Positions 6,752-14,670 of a DNA stretch of 25,408 nt are shown here, in pieces (position 1 is the first letter of the stretch; every line of letters starts with the position of its first letter). The notes below the pieces were generated by a model that was not told where the DNA came from, ran no database searches, and saw only the letters and a list, made by a program, of their open reading frames with translations. Source of the stretch: JADLCX01 sp038251595 (GTDB taxonomy: Bacteria > Planctomycetota > Phycisphaerae > Phycisphaerales > UBA1924); NCBI GenBank assembly GCA_038251595.1, contig JBBSBC010000035.1, positions 1-25,408 on the forward strand. The letters run 5' to 3'. Both the position numbers and the translations under genes were made by a program.

Positions 6752-7675
6752 GTGAAGAATCATCACGGAACAGAGTTCGGCGTCTGCTCATGGTCGTTGC
6801 GACCGACATCGCCACGCGACCTCGCGGCCAAAGTTGCCACGGTGGGTGTGAACGCGGTGCAGCTCGCGCTCGATCCGATCAGAACGGGACTCTGGGGCGA
6901 GATCGAGACGGTGCAGGCACTGCGAACCGCAGGAATCGAGATCATCTCCGGAATGATGGCGATGGCCGGTGAAGATTATTCATCCCTCGAGACGATCAGA
7001 AAGACCGGGGGTGTGTTCCCGGATGAGATGTGGGGGGCAAACATCATCGCCGCTCGGGCCAACGCGCGTCTGGCGCGGCGGCTCGGCATCTGCATGGTCA
7101 CGTTCCACGCGGGGTTCATCCCGCACGAGGAAGGCGATGAGCGCGCCGAACTTCTTGATCGGCTCCGCAGTCTTGCCGATGTCTTTGATGATTGCGGCGT
7201 TCGCGTGGCTCTTGAGACCGGTCAGGAGAATGCAGAGACATTGCTTGATGCGCTTCGCGAGCTCGACCGCATGGGCGGCGCGCAGATCGGCATCAACTTT
7301 GACCCCGCCAACATGATCTTGTACGGTATGGGTGACCCGATCGAGGCCGTCGGCACTCTGGCCGATCGCATCGTGCAGATTCACATCAAGGATGCGCGGC
7401 CAACCACCAAGCACGGAACGTGGGGAACCGAAGTTGCGGTCGGAAGTGGCACCGTCGATTGGTCGATGTTCTTTGACGCGCTCGCGAAACACGCTGTGCG
7501 GTGCGACTGCCTGATCGAGCGAGAATCTGGCGAGAGACGCGAAGCGGATATCACCACGGCCCGCAAGTTGATCGAAAAGATCGCCTGGAAAATGCCAACC
7601 GCGAAACCCCGCAGATCAGCCCGCGCAGCCGCGACCAGCGTCCGCACCACTACACGCGCGGGGAAACGGCGATGA
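6752..7675 (+). CDS. sugar phosphate isomerase/epimerase (xylose isomerase-like TIM barrel)
   Basis: A 307-residue AP-endonuclease-2/xylose-isomerase-like TIM-barrel protein, which typically isomerises or epimerises keto-sugars or inositol derivatives with a divalent metal. It starts GTEFGVCSWSLRP (first strand) from a GTG. The four expected metal ligands can be placed: E155 in ALETGQEN, D184 in INFDPANM, H211 in QIHIKDARP and E257 in LIERESGE; FHAG (118-121) is the usual substrate-side histidine. After the last helix (about residue 281) comes a basic Arg/Ala/Thr-rich tail of about 26 residues not usual for the family, possibly a by-product of the overlap with the next gene: its TGA shares 4 bp with the ATG of the oxidoreductase (ATGA, 7672-7675). 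That coupling with a Gfo/Idh/MocA enzyme is typical of inositol-like or unusual sugar catabolism. The substrate cannot be named. Confidence 0.85.
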   Translation: MKNHHGTEFGVCSWSLRPTSPRDLAAKVATVGVNAVQLALDPIRTGLWGEIETVQALRTAGIEIISGMMAMAGEDYSSLETIRKTGGVFPDEMWGANIIAARANARLARRLGICMVTFHAGFIPHEEGDERAELLDRLRSLADVFDDCGVRVALETGQENAETLLDALRELDRMGGAQIGINFDPANMILYGMGDPIEAVGTLADRIVQIHIKDARPTTKHGTWGTEVAVGSGTVDWSMFFDALAKHAVRCDCLIERESGERREADITTARKLIEKIAWKMPTAKPRRSARAAATSVRTTTRAGKRR

Positions 7676-8736
7676 GCGCGCCCACGGGACTCAAGCCGGT
7701 CGGCATCGGTATCATCGGGCTGGGCTTTATGGGGGCAACGCACATCCGTGCGTACGCGTCCGCCGCGAAGGCGGGGTTTGAGTGTCGGCTCGTTGCGGTT
7801 GCGGATCGGAATGACGAGCGTCTGCGTGGTCGAGTCTCCGCGGCCGGAAACCTGGGGAGTGGTACGGGTGGGGAAGAGGTGCCACTCTTTGATGCGAAAG
7901 ATGTGCAAGCCTTTCGCGAGCCGCAGGAGCTTTTGAAACTTGACGGGATTGATCTGGTCAGCATCTGCACACCGACCGATTCACACGTTGAACTGGCCAT
8001 CGCCGCGCTGCGTGCGGGCAAACACGTTCTTGTGGAAAAGCCGGTCGCGCTCGGCGCGTCGGATATCCGGCGGTTGGCGAAGGTGGTGCATGAAACCGGA
8101 CGCTTGTGCATGCCCGCGATGTGCATGAGGTTCTGGCCGGGGTGGGATTGGCTGAGAGAGCGCGTGCGTGATGGTGTCTTCGGGCGCGTGCTAAGCGCAA
8201 CGTTTCAGCGGCTCGGCTCACCACCCAACTGGAGCAGCGACTTTTACAACGACACCGCACGCAGCGGGGGCGCAATGACTGATCTGCACATTCACGATGC
8301 GGATTTCATCTTGTGGTGCTTCGGTCGCCCGCTCGAAGTCGTCGGCACCGGCTCACTTGCGCACGTAACAACGCTCTACCGATTCAACACCACAAGCGGG
8401 CCGAAACACGTTGTGGCCGAGGGAGGGCAGGACCATTCTGCCGGCTTCGGGTTCAAGATGAGGTTCGTTGTCGTCTTTGAACAGGCAACGGTGGATTGGG
8501 ATTTGATGCGCACTCCACATCTTCTGCTCAGCAGAAACGGTGCCTCTGAACCCGTGCAGGATCTTTGTCTGGAAGGGGCGGGTTACGAAGGGCAGGCTAT
8601 GCACATCGTCGATGCGGTGCGGCGTGATCGTTCAAACCACGACCTGCGGGCAACCATCGATCAGGCGGTCGATGTTGCCGAGTTGCTCGATGCTGAACGG
8701 CGCAGTATCGAGACCAGGCAAATCATTGTCTTGTGA
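7672..8736 (+). CDS. Gfo/Idh/MocA family oxidoreductase (second copy)
   Basis: A 354-residue NAD(P)-dependent sugar/cyclitol dehydrogenase-like protein. The Rossmann motif is IGIIGLGFMGATH (12-24), strand 2 ends in VAVADRN (41-47, Asp45 suggesting NAD preference), the EKP signature is VEKPVALG (121-128), and the catalytic segment is SGGAMTDLHIHDADF (198-212), with D204, H206 and H208 in the region of the family's Asp/His pair. A Gly-rich stretch (about 59-70) lies in the cofactor domain. The start is the ATG overlapping the isomerase stop, and a GGGGAAA stretch about 6-12 bases upstream may serve as the ribosome-binding site. It probably works with the isomerase on the same substrate. It is only distantly similar to the first copy, so the two are probably not a recent duplication. 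Confidence 0.9.
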   Translation: MSAPTGLKPVGIGIIGLGFMGATHIRAYASAAKAGFECRLVAVADRNDERLRGRVSAAGNLGSGTGGEEVPLFDAKDVQAFREPQELLKLDGIDLVSICTPTDSHVELAIAALRAGKHVLVEKPVALGASDIRRLAKVVHETGRLCMPAMCMRFWPGWDWLRERVRDGVFGRVLSATFQRLGSPPNWSSDFYNDTARSGGAMTDLHIHDADFILWCFGRPLEVVGTGSLAHVTTLYRFNTTSGPKHVVAEGGQDHSAGFGFKMRFVVVFEQATVDWDLMRTPHLLLSRNGASEPVQDLCLEGAGYEGQAMHIVDAVRRDRSNHDLRATIDQAVDVAELLDAERRSIETRQIIVL

Positions 8737-8810
8737 ACTCTCGTGGTGCGCCAACATCAGCCCGTGGCAAGCATCAGCCCGTATCAATAGCCCAACACCC
8801 GACGAGGCGG

Positions 8811-10562
8811 TTACTCAACCGTGAACCACTGGACTTCCACGCGGCGATTCTGCTCGGAGTCCTTTCCAGATGGTTCGTCCCATCCCCGACCAACCGTCTC
8901 GATGCGCATCGGTTCCACTTTGTGCCGCTCGATCATCAACTTCTTGATCTCAGCGGCCCGGTTCTTGCTGAGTTCGGCGGCCTTCATTGCCATCTGCCGT
9001 ACAAACGACTCGCCACCCTGTTTCCTGAAGTCGCCGATCATCGCGTCATCCACGTGTCCGCGCAGAAGCACCGTCGATCCCGGGCTGACCTGCAACAAGG
9101 CCCTGATCGACTCGAGCCGCTGGATGTTGTCCGGATTGTTCATGTCGAGTTTGTCCGAGTTTGGCAGGAAAAGGAAGCGGATGTCCTTGCTCAACAGCGG
9201 ATCAGTCTCGATCGAGCCAGTGACCGAGAGTTTGATCGGCTGAATTTCGATCTTCTCATCTTTGTAGATCCCCGTTGCCGCGATCAACTGTAACGACGAC
9301 AGGTCAAGGAACCGCTCGGCTGCGGGTGGGTCTTTGATGTACTCCTTTCCATACGCGTACACCGCGCTTTGGTAGATCCCGCCAAAGCTGCCCGCCATGT
9401 CGATCGCGCCGGAGAAGAACGCCATGTTCTCCGGCAGGTTTGAGAGGTGAACCTTGGTAAGCTCGGTGCGTGTCTTGGCTTGGTCCCAACCAAACGCCTT
9501 GCCAATCACGCCAAGCTGGCTCTCCGGGTTTGTGCGTACCAGCTTGTTTCCGTACAGCAGCCCATCAACCAACCCACCGACCATCTTTGGATTCGCCTGT
9601 GCAAAGCCCTTGTTCACGATCAGCACATCCGCAACGATCAGTAGGTTGCGATTCGTCGTCAGTATCCGCGCCTCACCCTTGCTCGCGGCCACCGTCTCGC
9701 TGGTTTTCGGTTCCCACGTCACGCACGCCGCGACCCGACCCTGACCTTCACCCAGTTCTTCCGCAAATATGTCGCACGCTTCAAAGGCGTCTGCTGCAAA
9801 CACCAGATTGATCTTGTCCGGATCCGGACCCGCACTCAGTTCATCAAGAACCTTGACACCAATGCCCGCCTCCTGTGCGAGGAACCGCAGAAAGAACTCG
9901 CTCTCGGTAAACTGGCTCGCGGCCACAACCTGTCCTTTCAGATTGTTGATCCGCTTGATGTCCTGTCGAACGACAATCGCATCCGCCCCGCGCGAGAAAC
10001 CGATCTGCGCCGGAACCACAACCTGAAACTGCTTGCCATAAACCGCAAGCACATCCACCGTCGTTGCGCTCGCCCCCATTCTGCCGCTGTTGAGCGCCGA
10101 CCAGCTTTCCTCTTCGCTGAGCGTCAACTTTACCTTGAACCCGTGCTTCTTGGCAAAGTACGAATCATCGTTCGGCGCAAGCCCGCCGTTCGCGGCGATC
10201 AGCCCTGAATATCCGGCATACTCGCTCAACTCGATCTCGACGATGTTGTCCTTTGGCGTGTACGCAAGTGGGGGGGAGAGCGTGGGCACCGATGGCTGAG
10301 CCTCGGTCACCTTCAGGTCATCAAGCGATGCTGCGGGCTTCGTGGCCGCGCCATCCTTGGCCCGAACCGCACCATCTTTCGATGTCAGCGTGCCTGACTT
10401 CGTGTCCTTGGCCGTGCCCCCGGTTGCTCCACCCGGCGGGTTTGACTTTTTCAACACAACATACGCGCCGACACCAATCAAGCCCAGGATCAGCAACAGG
10501 GATACCAACTTGCCCAGCGTGGTGAAGCCCGTGCCCGGTTGATTCTGACTGCTCTGATTCAT
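8811..10562 (-). CDS. membrane-anchored substrate-binding-protein/OmpA-domain fusion
   Basis: A 583-residue protein in three parts. Residues 17-37 form a single transmembrane helix after a short polar N-terminus, followed by a Gly/Lys/Ala-rich linker to about 100. Residues 105-440 resemble a type-2 periplasmic binding protein of the NMT1/SsuA kind (GGLAPNDDSYFAKKHGFKV, then the hinge-like INNLKGQVVAASQFTESEF). Residues 458-583 are an OmpA-like peptidoglycan-binding domain (IRFLFLPNSDKL..., NRAAEIKKLM at 534-543, ending QNRRVEVQWF at 571-580). The expected topology is inner-membrane anchored, binding domain in the periplasm and OmpA domain on the cell wall. The ligand is unknown. It lies 46 bp downstream of a membrane coiled-coil gene on the same strand, so the two probably form an operon. 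A transport role is doubtful, as no permease is present; a sensing or envelope-linking role is possible. Confidence 0.85.
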   Translation of the reverse strand: MNQSSQNQPGTGFTTLGKLVSLLLILGLIGVGAYVVLKKSNPPGGATGGTAKDTKSGTLTSKDGAVRAKDGAATKPAASLDDLKVTEAQPSVPTLSPPLAYTPKDNIVEIELSEYAGYSGLIAANGGLAPNDDSYFAKKHGFKVKLTLSEEESWSALNSGRMGASATTVDVLAVYGKQFQVVVPAQIGFSRGADAIVVRQDIKRINNLKGQVVAASQFTESEFFLRFLAQEAGIGVKVLDELSAGPDPDKINLVFAADAFEACDIFAEELGEGQGRVAACVTWEPKTSETVAASKGEARILTTNRNLLIVADVLIVNKGFAQANPKMVGGLVDGLLYGNKLVRTNPESQLGVIGKAFGWDQAKTRTELTKVHLSNLPENMAFFSGAIDMAGSFGGIYQSAVYAYGKEYIKDPPAAERFLDLSSLQLIAATGIYKDEKIEIQPIKLSVTGSIETDPLLSKDIRFLFLPNSDKLDMNNPDNIQRLESIRALLQVSPGSTVLLRGHVDDAMIGDFRKQGGESFVRQMAMKAAELSKNRAAEIKKLMIERHKVEPMRIETVGRGWDEPSGKDSEQNRRVEVQWFTVE

Positions 10563-10608
10563 TGCCTGTGCCTCACCTTGGAAATGTGGGTAACGATCCG
10601 CGCCCTGA

Positions 10609-11475
10609 TTATTGTTGCTCAGCCTCTAGAGGCAAAACCGCTGGAGGACTTCCGTCGAGGCTTTCAGCCAGCTCTCCGGAAATCCTTTGTTGTTCCCTGA
10701 TCCATTGGGTCGTCGTGCCGAGTGTTGAAGAGATCGCGTCGATTCGTCGCGATGCCGACTCGGGGTCGTGCGTGAGCACCGACTGCTCCTGCACAAGTTG
10801 AACCTGTTCTTCCACACGAACAAGTTCGGAGTCGATGTAGTCGAGTTTCTCGCGTGCTTCTCGCTGCGCGCGGAGTCGCTGGTTCAGGAGCTCCAACTGA
10901 CCACGCAAACTCCGTTCGAGTTCCTCTTCAAGCTTACCGCTGTTCAGCCGACGCTCCAGATCAGCCACGCGTTCCGAAAGCCCGCCGCGCACACGCGAGT
11001 TTGAAACGGATGTGCTCTCTCCATCGGTGATCAGTCGAGCCGTCGCCTGTCGAGTGACCAGCAGTTGCAGATACACCCAGACAAGCCGTCCCAGCGCTTC
11101 GCCAAGAGCCTCGCGAGTTGTTGATTGATCCGATCCTTCAGCCGCGGCCACCATGCGGCGGCATTGAGTCTTCAGCGACTGATACCTGATCTGTGCCGAG
11201 TGCGTCAGGCTTTCAACTAGCCGATCCGTGCGAGTGTCCCAGACCGACCGCTCACCGGCCAGAAGTTGGCTGTCCACCCACCGGCGGAATCGGTTGCTGC
11301 TGAGCAACCCAAACATATAGAGCAGTTCGAGCCCGGCCCCGATCAGCCACAACCCCGGGTTGAGAACACCCAGGAGTGCAAAGGTCCCAATCCCAACCCA
11401 GTTCGGTGCCACCAACATGCCCCAAGGTCGAGCATTGAAGGCCGCAGCCAAATATTTGGCGAACCGCGTCTTCAT
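10609..11475 (-). CDS. membrane protein with C-terminal coiled coil, function unknown
   Basis: A 288-residue protein I do not recognise by name. Residues 24-58 hold two closely spaced hydrophobic segments (NWVGIGTFALLGV, then GLWLIGAGLELLYMFGLL), which would form a hairpin in the membrane. A helical domain follows (about 62-150), and residues about 164-270 are Glu/Arg/Leu-rich with heptad spacing (ADLERRLNSGKLEEELERS...), a long coiled coil facing the cytoplasm if the hairpin model holds. The start ATG at 11473-11475 (MKTRFAKYLAAAFNARPWG) is chosen because it leads straight into the membrane segment; the frame extends 21 residues to an ATG at 11538, which has a weak GAGCGAG upstream and cannot be excluded. 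It is the first gene of the likely operon with the OmpA-domain protein, suggesting a joint envelope role. Confidence 0.72.
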   Translation of the reverse strand: MKTRFAKYLAAAFNARPWGMLVAPNWVGIGTFALLGVLNPGLWLIGAGLELLYMFGLLSSNRFRRWVDSQLLAGERSVWDTRTDRLVESLTHSAQIRYQSLKTQCRRMVAAAEGSDQSTTREALGEALGRLVWVYLQLLVTRQATARLITDGESTSVSNSRVRGGLSERVADLERRLNSGKLEEELERSLRGQLELLNQRLRAQREAREKLDYIDSELVRVEEQVQLVQEQSVLTHDPESASRRIDAISSTLGTTTQWIREQQRISGELAESLDGSPPAVLPLEAEQQ

Positions 11476-12258
11476 GGTTGGCGAATAGTAGTGTGCTGAG
11501 GAATGATCTGCTACTTGTAGCATGGACGGCCTGGCCATGCTCGCTCAGAATACGTTGACGTAACGCCAGAGCCGCCATGTTCTGAAACAGTCGCCGCGTT
11601 CAAGGCTTGTCTATCCCCAAAACCAGTTGTGTCGCCTGCAACTCCAGTGTCAATATGGACTTGCAACCACTGCGTGCCCCGGACTCCCTTAAGTCGTCGT
11701 CAATCATCTCGAAAATTTCTGAAATTCGTCCAAATTCGACTTGCATCTTCTTGCCCAACACATCAACATGCGCATTCTTTGCTCCTTCTGAATGCGCAAC
11801 GTCTCATATCCATCAGCGTTACACCCAAACAGGTGGATTCATCGGAGTTTGCCGCATGTGTTCTTGAGACCTGTGAACCTTCAGTCACCCGGGCACAATG
11901 CTCGGGGGCATCAGCAACAGAGGATACGTAGTTTGCGCTACCAAGATCGTTGTGCAGACGGGACCGCGTTGGTCATCCCGAAAGCCGTTCCGCCCGAAGT
12001 TCTCCTTCAAAGGGGACCTTCGGCATGGTAATGTCCACGCCGAACAAACCGTCGAATTGCGTTCTCGGTCGAGGGTCCAATCTCCCTTGCTTCAACCTGC
12101 TTTCGTTATCGGTGAGATTTTTGTCCTCACTGACCGAATCACTGCTCCAGCTTCACACCCACGGAACGCAATGCGAGCCAGAAAGTCAAGCTGCGCAATC
12201 TTCACCCCGATCAGTGTGCCACCGCGGCACCCTTTCTGTTCGCCGCGACTGGAGCAAC
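11476..12258. other. long divergent intergenic region, no convincing gene
   Basis: About 780 bp separate the minus-strand membrane gene from the plus-strand NxxGxxAF gene. Frames here are short, compositionally unlike the neighbours and without recognisable protein motifs. The frame upstream of 12259 stays open to 11950, but it is not protein-like and precedes a clear signal peptide. Two hairpins stand out: 11769-11798 (9-bp perfect stem TGCGCATTC/GAATGCGCA, 12-nt pyrimidine-rich loop) and 11994-12023 (13-bp stem with one mismatch and one wobble, TCAA-type loop). No T-tract follows either. The region must hold promoters for both sides, but no convincing -35/-10 pair could be assigned. Confidence 0.5.
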
Positions 12259-14316
12259 ATGATGAAGTCCCTTGTGTTTTGGGGTGTGGCACCTGCTGTT
12301 CTCGCCGCGGTCTGCGGCAGCACCGTAAGTGCATCGGCCGATATTGTGAGGGTGGTGGCCAAGGTCGGTGACACGGTGACGCTCGACGGCGCATCGGGCA
12401 CGATCGCGGATTTCAACCTCGGGTCTGGAACCGTCATGCCGATTGTCAGTGCGTCGGGGCACGTGTCCTTTACCGCGACAGTTCGCGGCACTGGCATCAC
12501 GACCACAAATGGCCAGACGATCTGGCTCTCACCACCTGCGACCAGCGCACAACCAAATCCTGCTCCGAGATTGGTGATGCGCACACAGTCGGCCGCTCCC
12601 AACCTCAACAACCCGCTAATTAAGTTTACGGCGATCAGTTCGCCGCAGCTCAGCGATCAAGGTGATGTGCTGTTCTCCGGAACCATCACCGGCCCAACGA
12701 TCACCGCGGGTGTGAATAATCGCGGGTATTGGAAGTTTGGTGCCTCTGCCTATGACCTTCTTGCTCGTGAGGGTGCCGATGTTCCCGACCAGTTGAGCAC
12801 CGTGCTTGATATCTCAGCGATTGGTGATGTGCAGTTCCCGAAGCGTGACCAACGCGGGATGATGGCTTTCCGCTCGAATCTTGTTGGTTCCGGGGTGAAC
12901 TATGGAAACGACAAGGTCGCATGGTTGAGCGACGGCAGTCTGCATCTGGTTGCCCGAGAAGGGAACCCTGTGCCAACTCTGACCAATGTCTCCTTCGGCG
13001 AAGTGCAGATGGTGGTCAACGATGCTGGTGCCGCGAATGCCTACGCCAACTTAACTGGGTCGGGCGTTCGGGTGCGTGGCTCTTCAGGGACATCGGGTCC
13101 GAGCGACCAGGCCATTTGGCGTGTGACCGCGCCTTCGACCTTTGAAGCGGATTGCTCACTCACGCTTGTTGCTCGTGCGGGCAATCCCGCCCCAAACTCG
13201 AGTGGTCGCAACTTCCACAGTTTGTACGCTACAAATACCAAGCCCCAGATGAACTCATCAGGCTCGCTCGCCTTTGCCGCCCTGCTCTCCGATGCCAACG
13301 GTGTCGGATACGACTCCGGCATCTGGACCAACATGGGCGGCTCTCTGCGAGCAATCGCCATCAGCCGCGAAAGCGCGACTGAAGCCGGCACCGGCGTGAC
13401 CTTTGGGTCAATGTTCACCCCCTTCACTGGCCAGCACGTCTTCGCCTGCGACTCACGCGGCAACGGATCGGGCAAGGTGGTCGCCATCACCCCGCTTTCC
13501 GGCACGGGTGTGTGGTCCGGCAACGATCGCGCCGTCATGTCGTATGACGCTTCAACAAACACCCGCCGCATGATTTTGCGTGGTGGCGATGTTCTGCCTG
13601 GGGCACGTGACGGTGCGACGATCGTCAATGGCTCGATCAGCACCTCGATCCGCGTCAATAGGTATGGCGATGTGCTTGCCAATCTTCAAGTTGCGGGCCC
13701 GAACATCACGGCATACAACGATCGTGCGATTGTCGTCCAGGTTGGCGACACGGTGCGCACCATCGCTCGCGAAGGCGATGCTGTTCCGGGTGCCACTGGT
13801 TTGACGATCTACGAGATCACGTCAACAACAAGCACCTGGTTTAACAACCGAGGGCAGGTCGTCTTTGGTGCGAGCGTCATCGATGCCGCGGGCGGAACTC
13901 CTCAGGGTGCATTACTGCGTGCTGATGAGTTCGGGAACCTTCGGCTCATGGCCATTGTCAACGGAACGGTTGATGGTCAAACAGGCCAGGCGCTTCGATA
14001 CGGCGCGCCGGTCGCTGGCTCCGCAGGGTCATTTGGCGACAACGGTCATTTCGTCTTCATCTCCGATCTGCAGACTGGAAGTTCATCCGTCGGTCGCTCA
14101 GTGGTCTCGGTTCAAATCGAACCCGGTTCCACCATCGCGCCGCCTCCGCCCCCTCCCTGCCCCGCCGATTTCAATGGCAATGGCGTGGTCTCTGAGCAGG
14201 ATCTGTTCGACTTCTTCGCAGCCTACTTCAGCGGTAACGGCGACTTTGATCGCGATGGTCAGACCGCCCTTCACGACCTCTACATGTTCATCGGAGTGTG
14301 GAGCAGCGGTTGCTGA
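12259..14316 (+). CDS. exported NxxGxxAF-repeat protein with GC-type dockerin-like C-terminus
   Basis: A 685-residue secreted protein. GGAG at 12251-12254 precedes two adjacent ATG codons (12259, 12262); either can serve, and a signal peptide follows (MMKSLVFWGVAPAVLAAVCG, cleavage near SASA-DIV, 24-28). Residues about 40-625 consist of roughly nine degenerate units, each with an NxxGxxAF-like core (SDQGDVLFSG, DQRGMMAFRS, MNSSGSLAFAA, FNNRGQVVFGA) and several with a linking ReGdxVP motif (AREGADVPD, AREGNPVPT, AREGDAVPG); these are the hallmarks of the NxxGxxAF tandem-repeat family, probably a beta-propeller-like fold. A Pro-rich linker leads to residues 634-685, CPADFNGNGVVSEQDLFDFF... through DFDRDGQTALHDLYMF to a terminal SGC: two EF-hand-like calcium loops bounded by Cys, the planctomycete dockerin-like type. 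The role is unknown, probably surface or extracellular. A strong terminator follows at 14347. Confidence 0.88.
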   Translation: MMKSLVFWGVAPAVLAAVCGSTVSASADIVRVVAKVGDTVTLDGASGTIADFNLGSGTVMPIVSASGHVSFTATVRGTGITTTNGQTIWLSPPATSAQPNPAPRLVMRTQSAAPNLNNPLIKFTAISSPQLSDQGDVLFSGTITGPTITAGVNNRGYWKFGASAYDLLAREGADVPDQLSTVLDISAIGDVQFPKRDQRGMMAFRSNLVGSGVNYGNDKVAWLSDGSLHLVAREGNPVPTLTNVSFGEVQMVVNDAGAANAYANLTGSGVRVRGSSGTSGPSDQAIWRVTAPSTFEADCSLTLVARAGNPAPNSSGRNFHSLYATNTKPQMNSSGSLAFAALLSDANGVGYDSGIWTNMGGSLRAIAISRESATEAGTGVTFGSMFTPFTGQHVFACDSRGNGSGKVVAITPLSGTGVWSGNDRAVMSYDASTNTRRMILRGGDVLPGARDGATIVNGSISTSIRVNRYGDVLANLQVAGPNITAYNDRAIVVQVGDTVRTIAREGDAVPGATGLTIYEITSTTSTWFNNRGQVVFGASVIDAAGGTPQGALLRADEFGNLRLMAIVNGTVDGQTGQALRYGAPVAGSAGSFGDNGHFVFISDLQTGSSSVGRSVVSVQIEPGSTIAPPPPPPCPADFNGNGVVSEQDLFDFFAAYFSGNGDFDRDGQTALHDLYMFIGVWSSGC

Positions 14317-14346
14317 GGTGAGCACCTGACAGTTCTAAAACCTTCG

Positions 14347-14382
14347 CGGCGGGGTCAAAGTTGACCCCGCCGTATCTTTTTT
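14347..14382 (+). terminator. intrinsic terminator after the NxxGxxAF gene
   Basis: A perfect 12-bp GC-rich stem CGGCGGGGTCAA / TTGACCCCGCCG (14347-14358 with 14361-14372) is followed by TATCTTTTTT. It lies 30 bp after the stop codon of the upstream gene and separates it from the giant gene. Confidence 0.93.
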
Positions 14383-14430
14383 AGATTCATTTGAAAATTT
14401 GATCACCACGCCGACGTTCTCGTGAAGATA

Positions 14431-14473
14431 CTGCAAGTAACTGTCAGAACTAGACTTGCAGTCAGTTGACTGC
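14431..14473. promoter_or_regulatory. overlapping inverted repeats upstream of the giant gene
   Basis: CTGCAAGT (14431-14438) pairs with ACTTGCAG (14454-14461) across 15 bases. The second arm overlaps another dyad, GCAGTCA-GT-TGACTGC (14458-14473). AACTGTCA inside the first loop (14439-14446) is also the reverse complement of TGACAGTT near 14327, on the other side of the terminator. The site is about 200 bp ahead of the giant gene's start within a 288-bp region (14383-14670) with no other evident gene. The dyads are seen; a role as regulator site or alternative RNA fold is inferred. Confidence 0.35.
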
Positions 14474-14670
14474 CGTCTGGTCTACGTTATGGGACCGCAT
14501 CCGCAAGGAACCCCCCTATTCTGGGCATTGTTTCGTGAGTCGAATTGAGAGACGATCCGCCCAGTTTGGGAGGTTCCCACTCTGTCGAATCAATGATCTG
14601 CTTGCCACAGACTCCTCAGGACGCTGGATGCCCTGGGTCGATCGACGGAAGAACACCGGCGTTTATCGGG

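Noticed and set aside
8755..8782. Two 11-bp direct repeats (catcagcccgt) between convergent genes, considered as attachment sites
   Set aside because: Too short, only 17 bp apart, no integrase or transferred cargo; probably a small local duplication.
8733..9293. 186-codon plus-strand frame opposite the OmpA domain
   Set aside because: Antisense shadow of a conserved OmpA domain.
11950..12258. N-terminal extension of the NxxGxxAF protein by 103 codons
   Set aside because: The extension is not protein-like and would place a clear signal peptide in the interior; GGAG precedes the ATG pair at 12259/12262.
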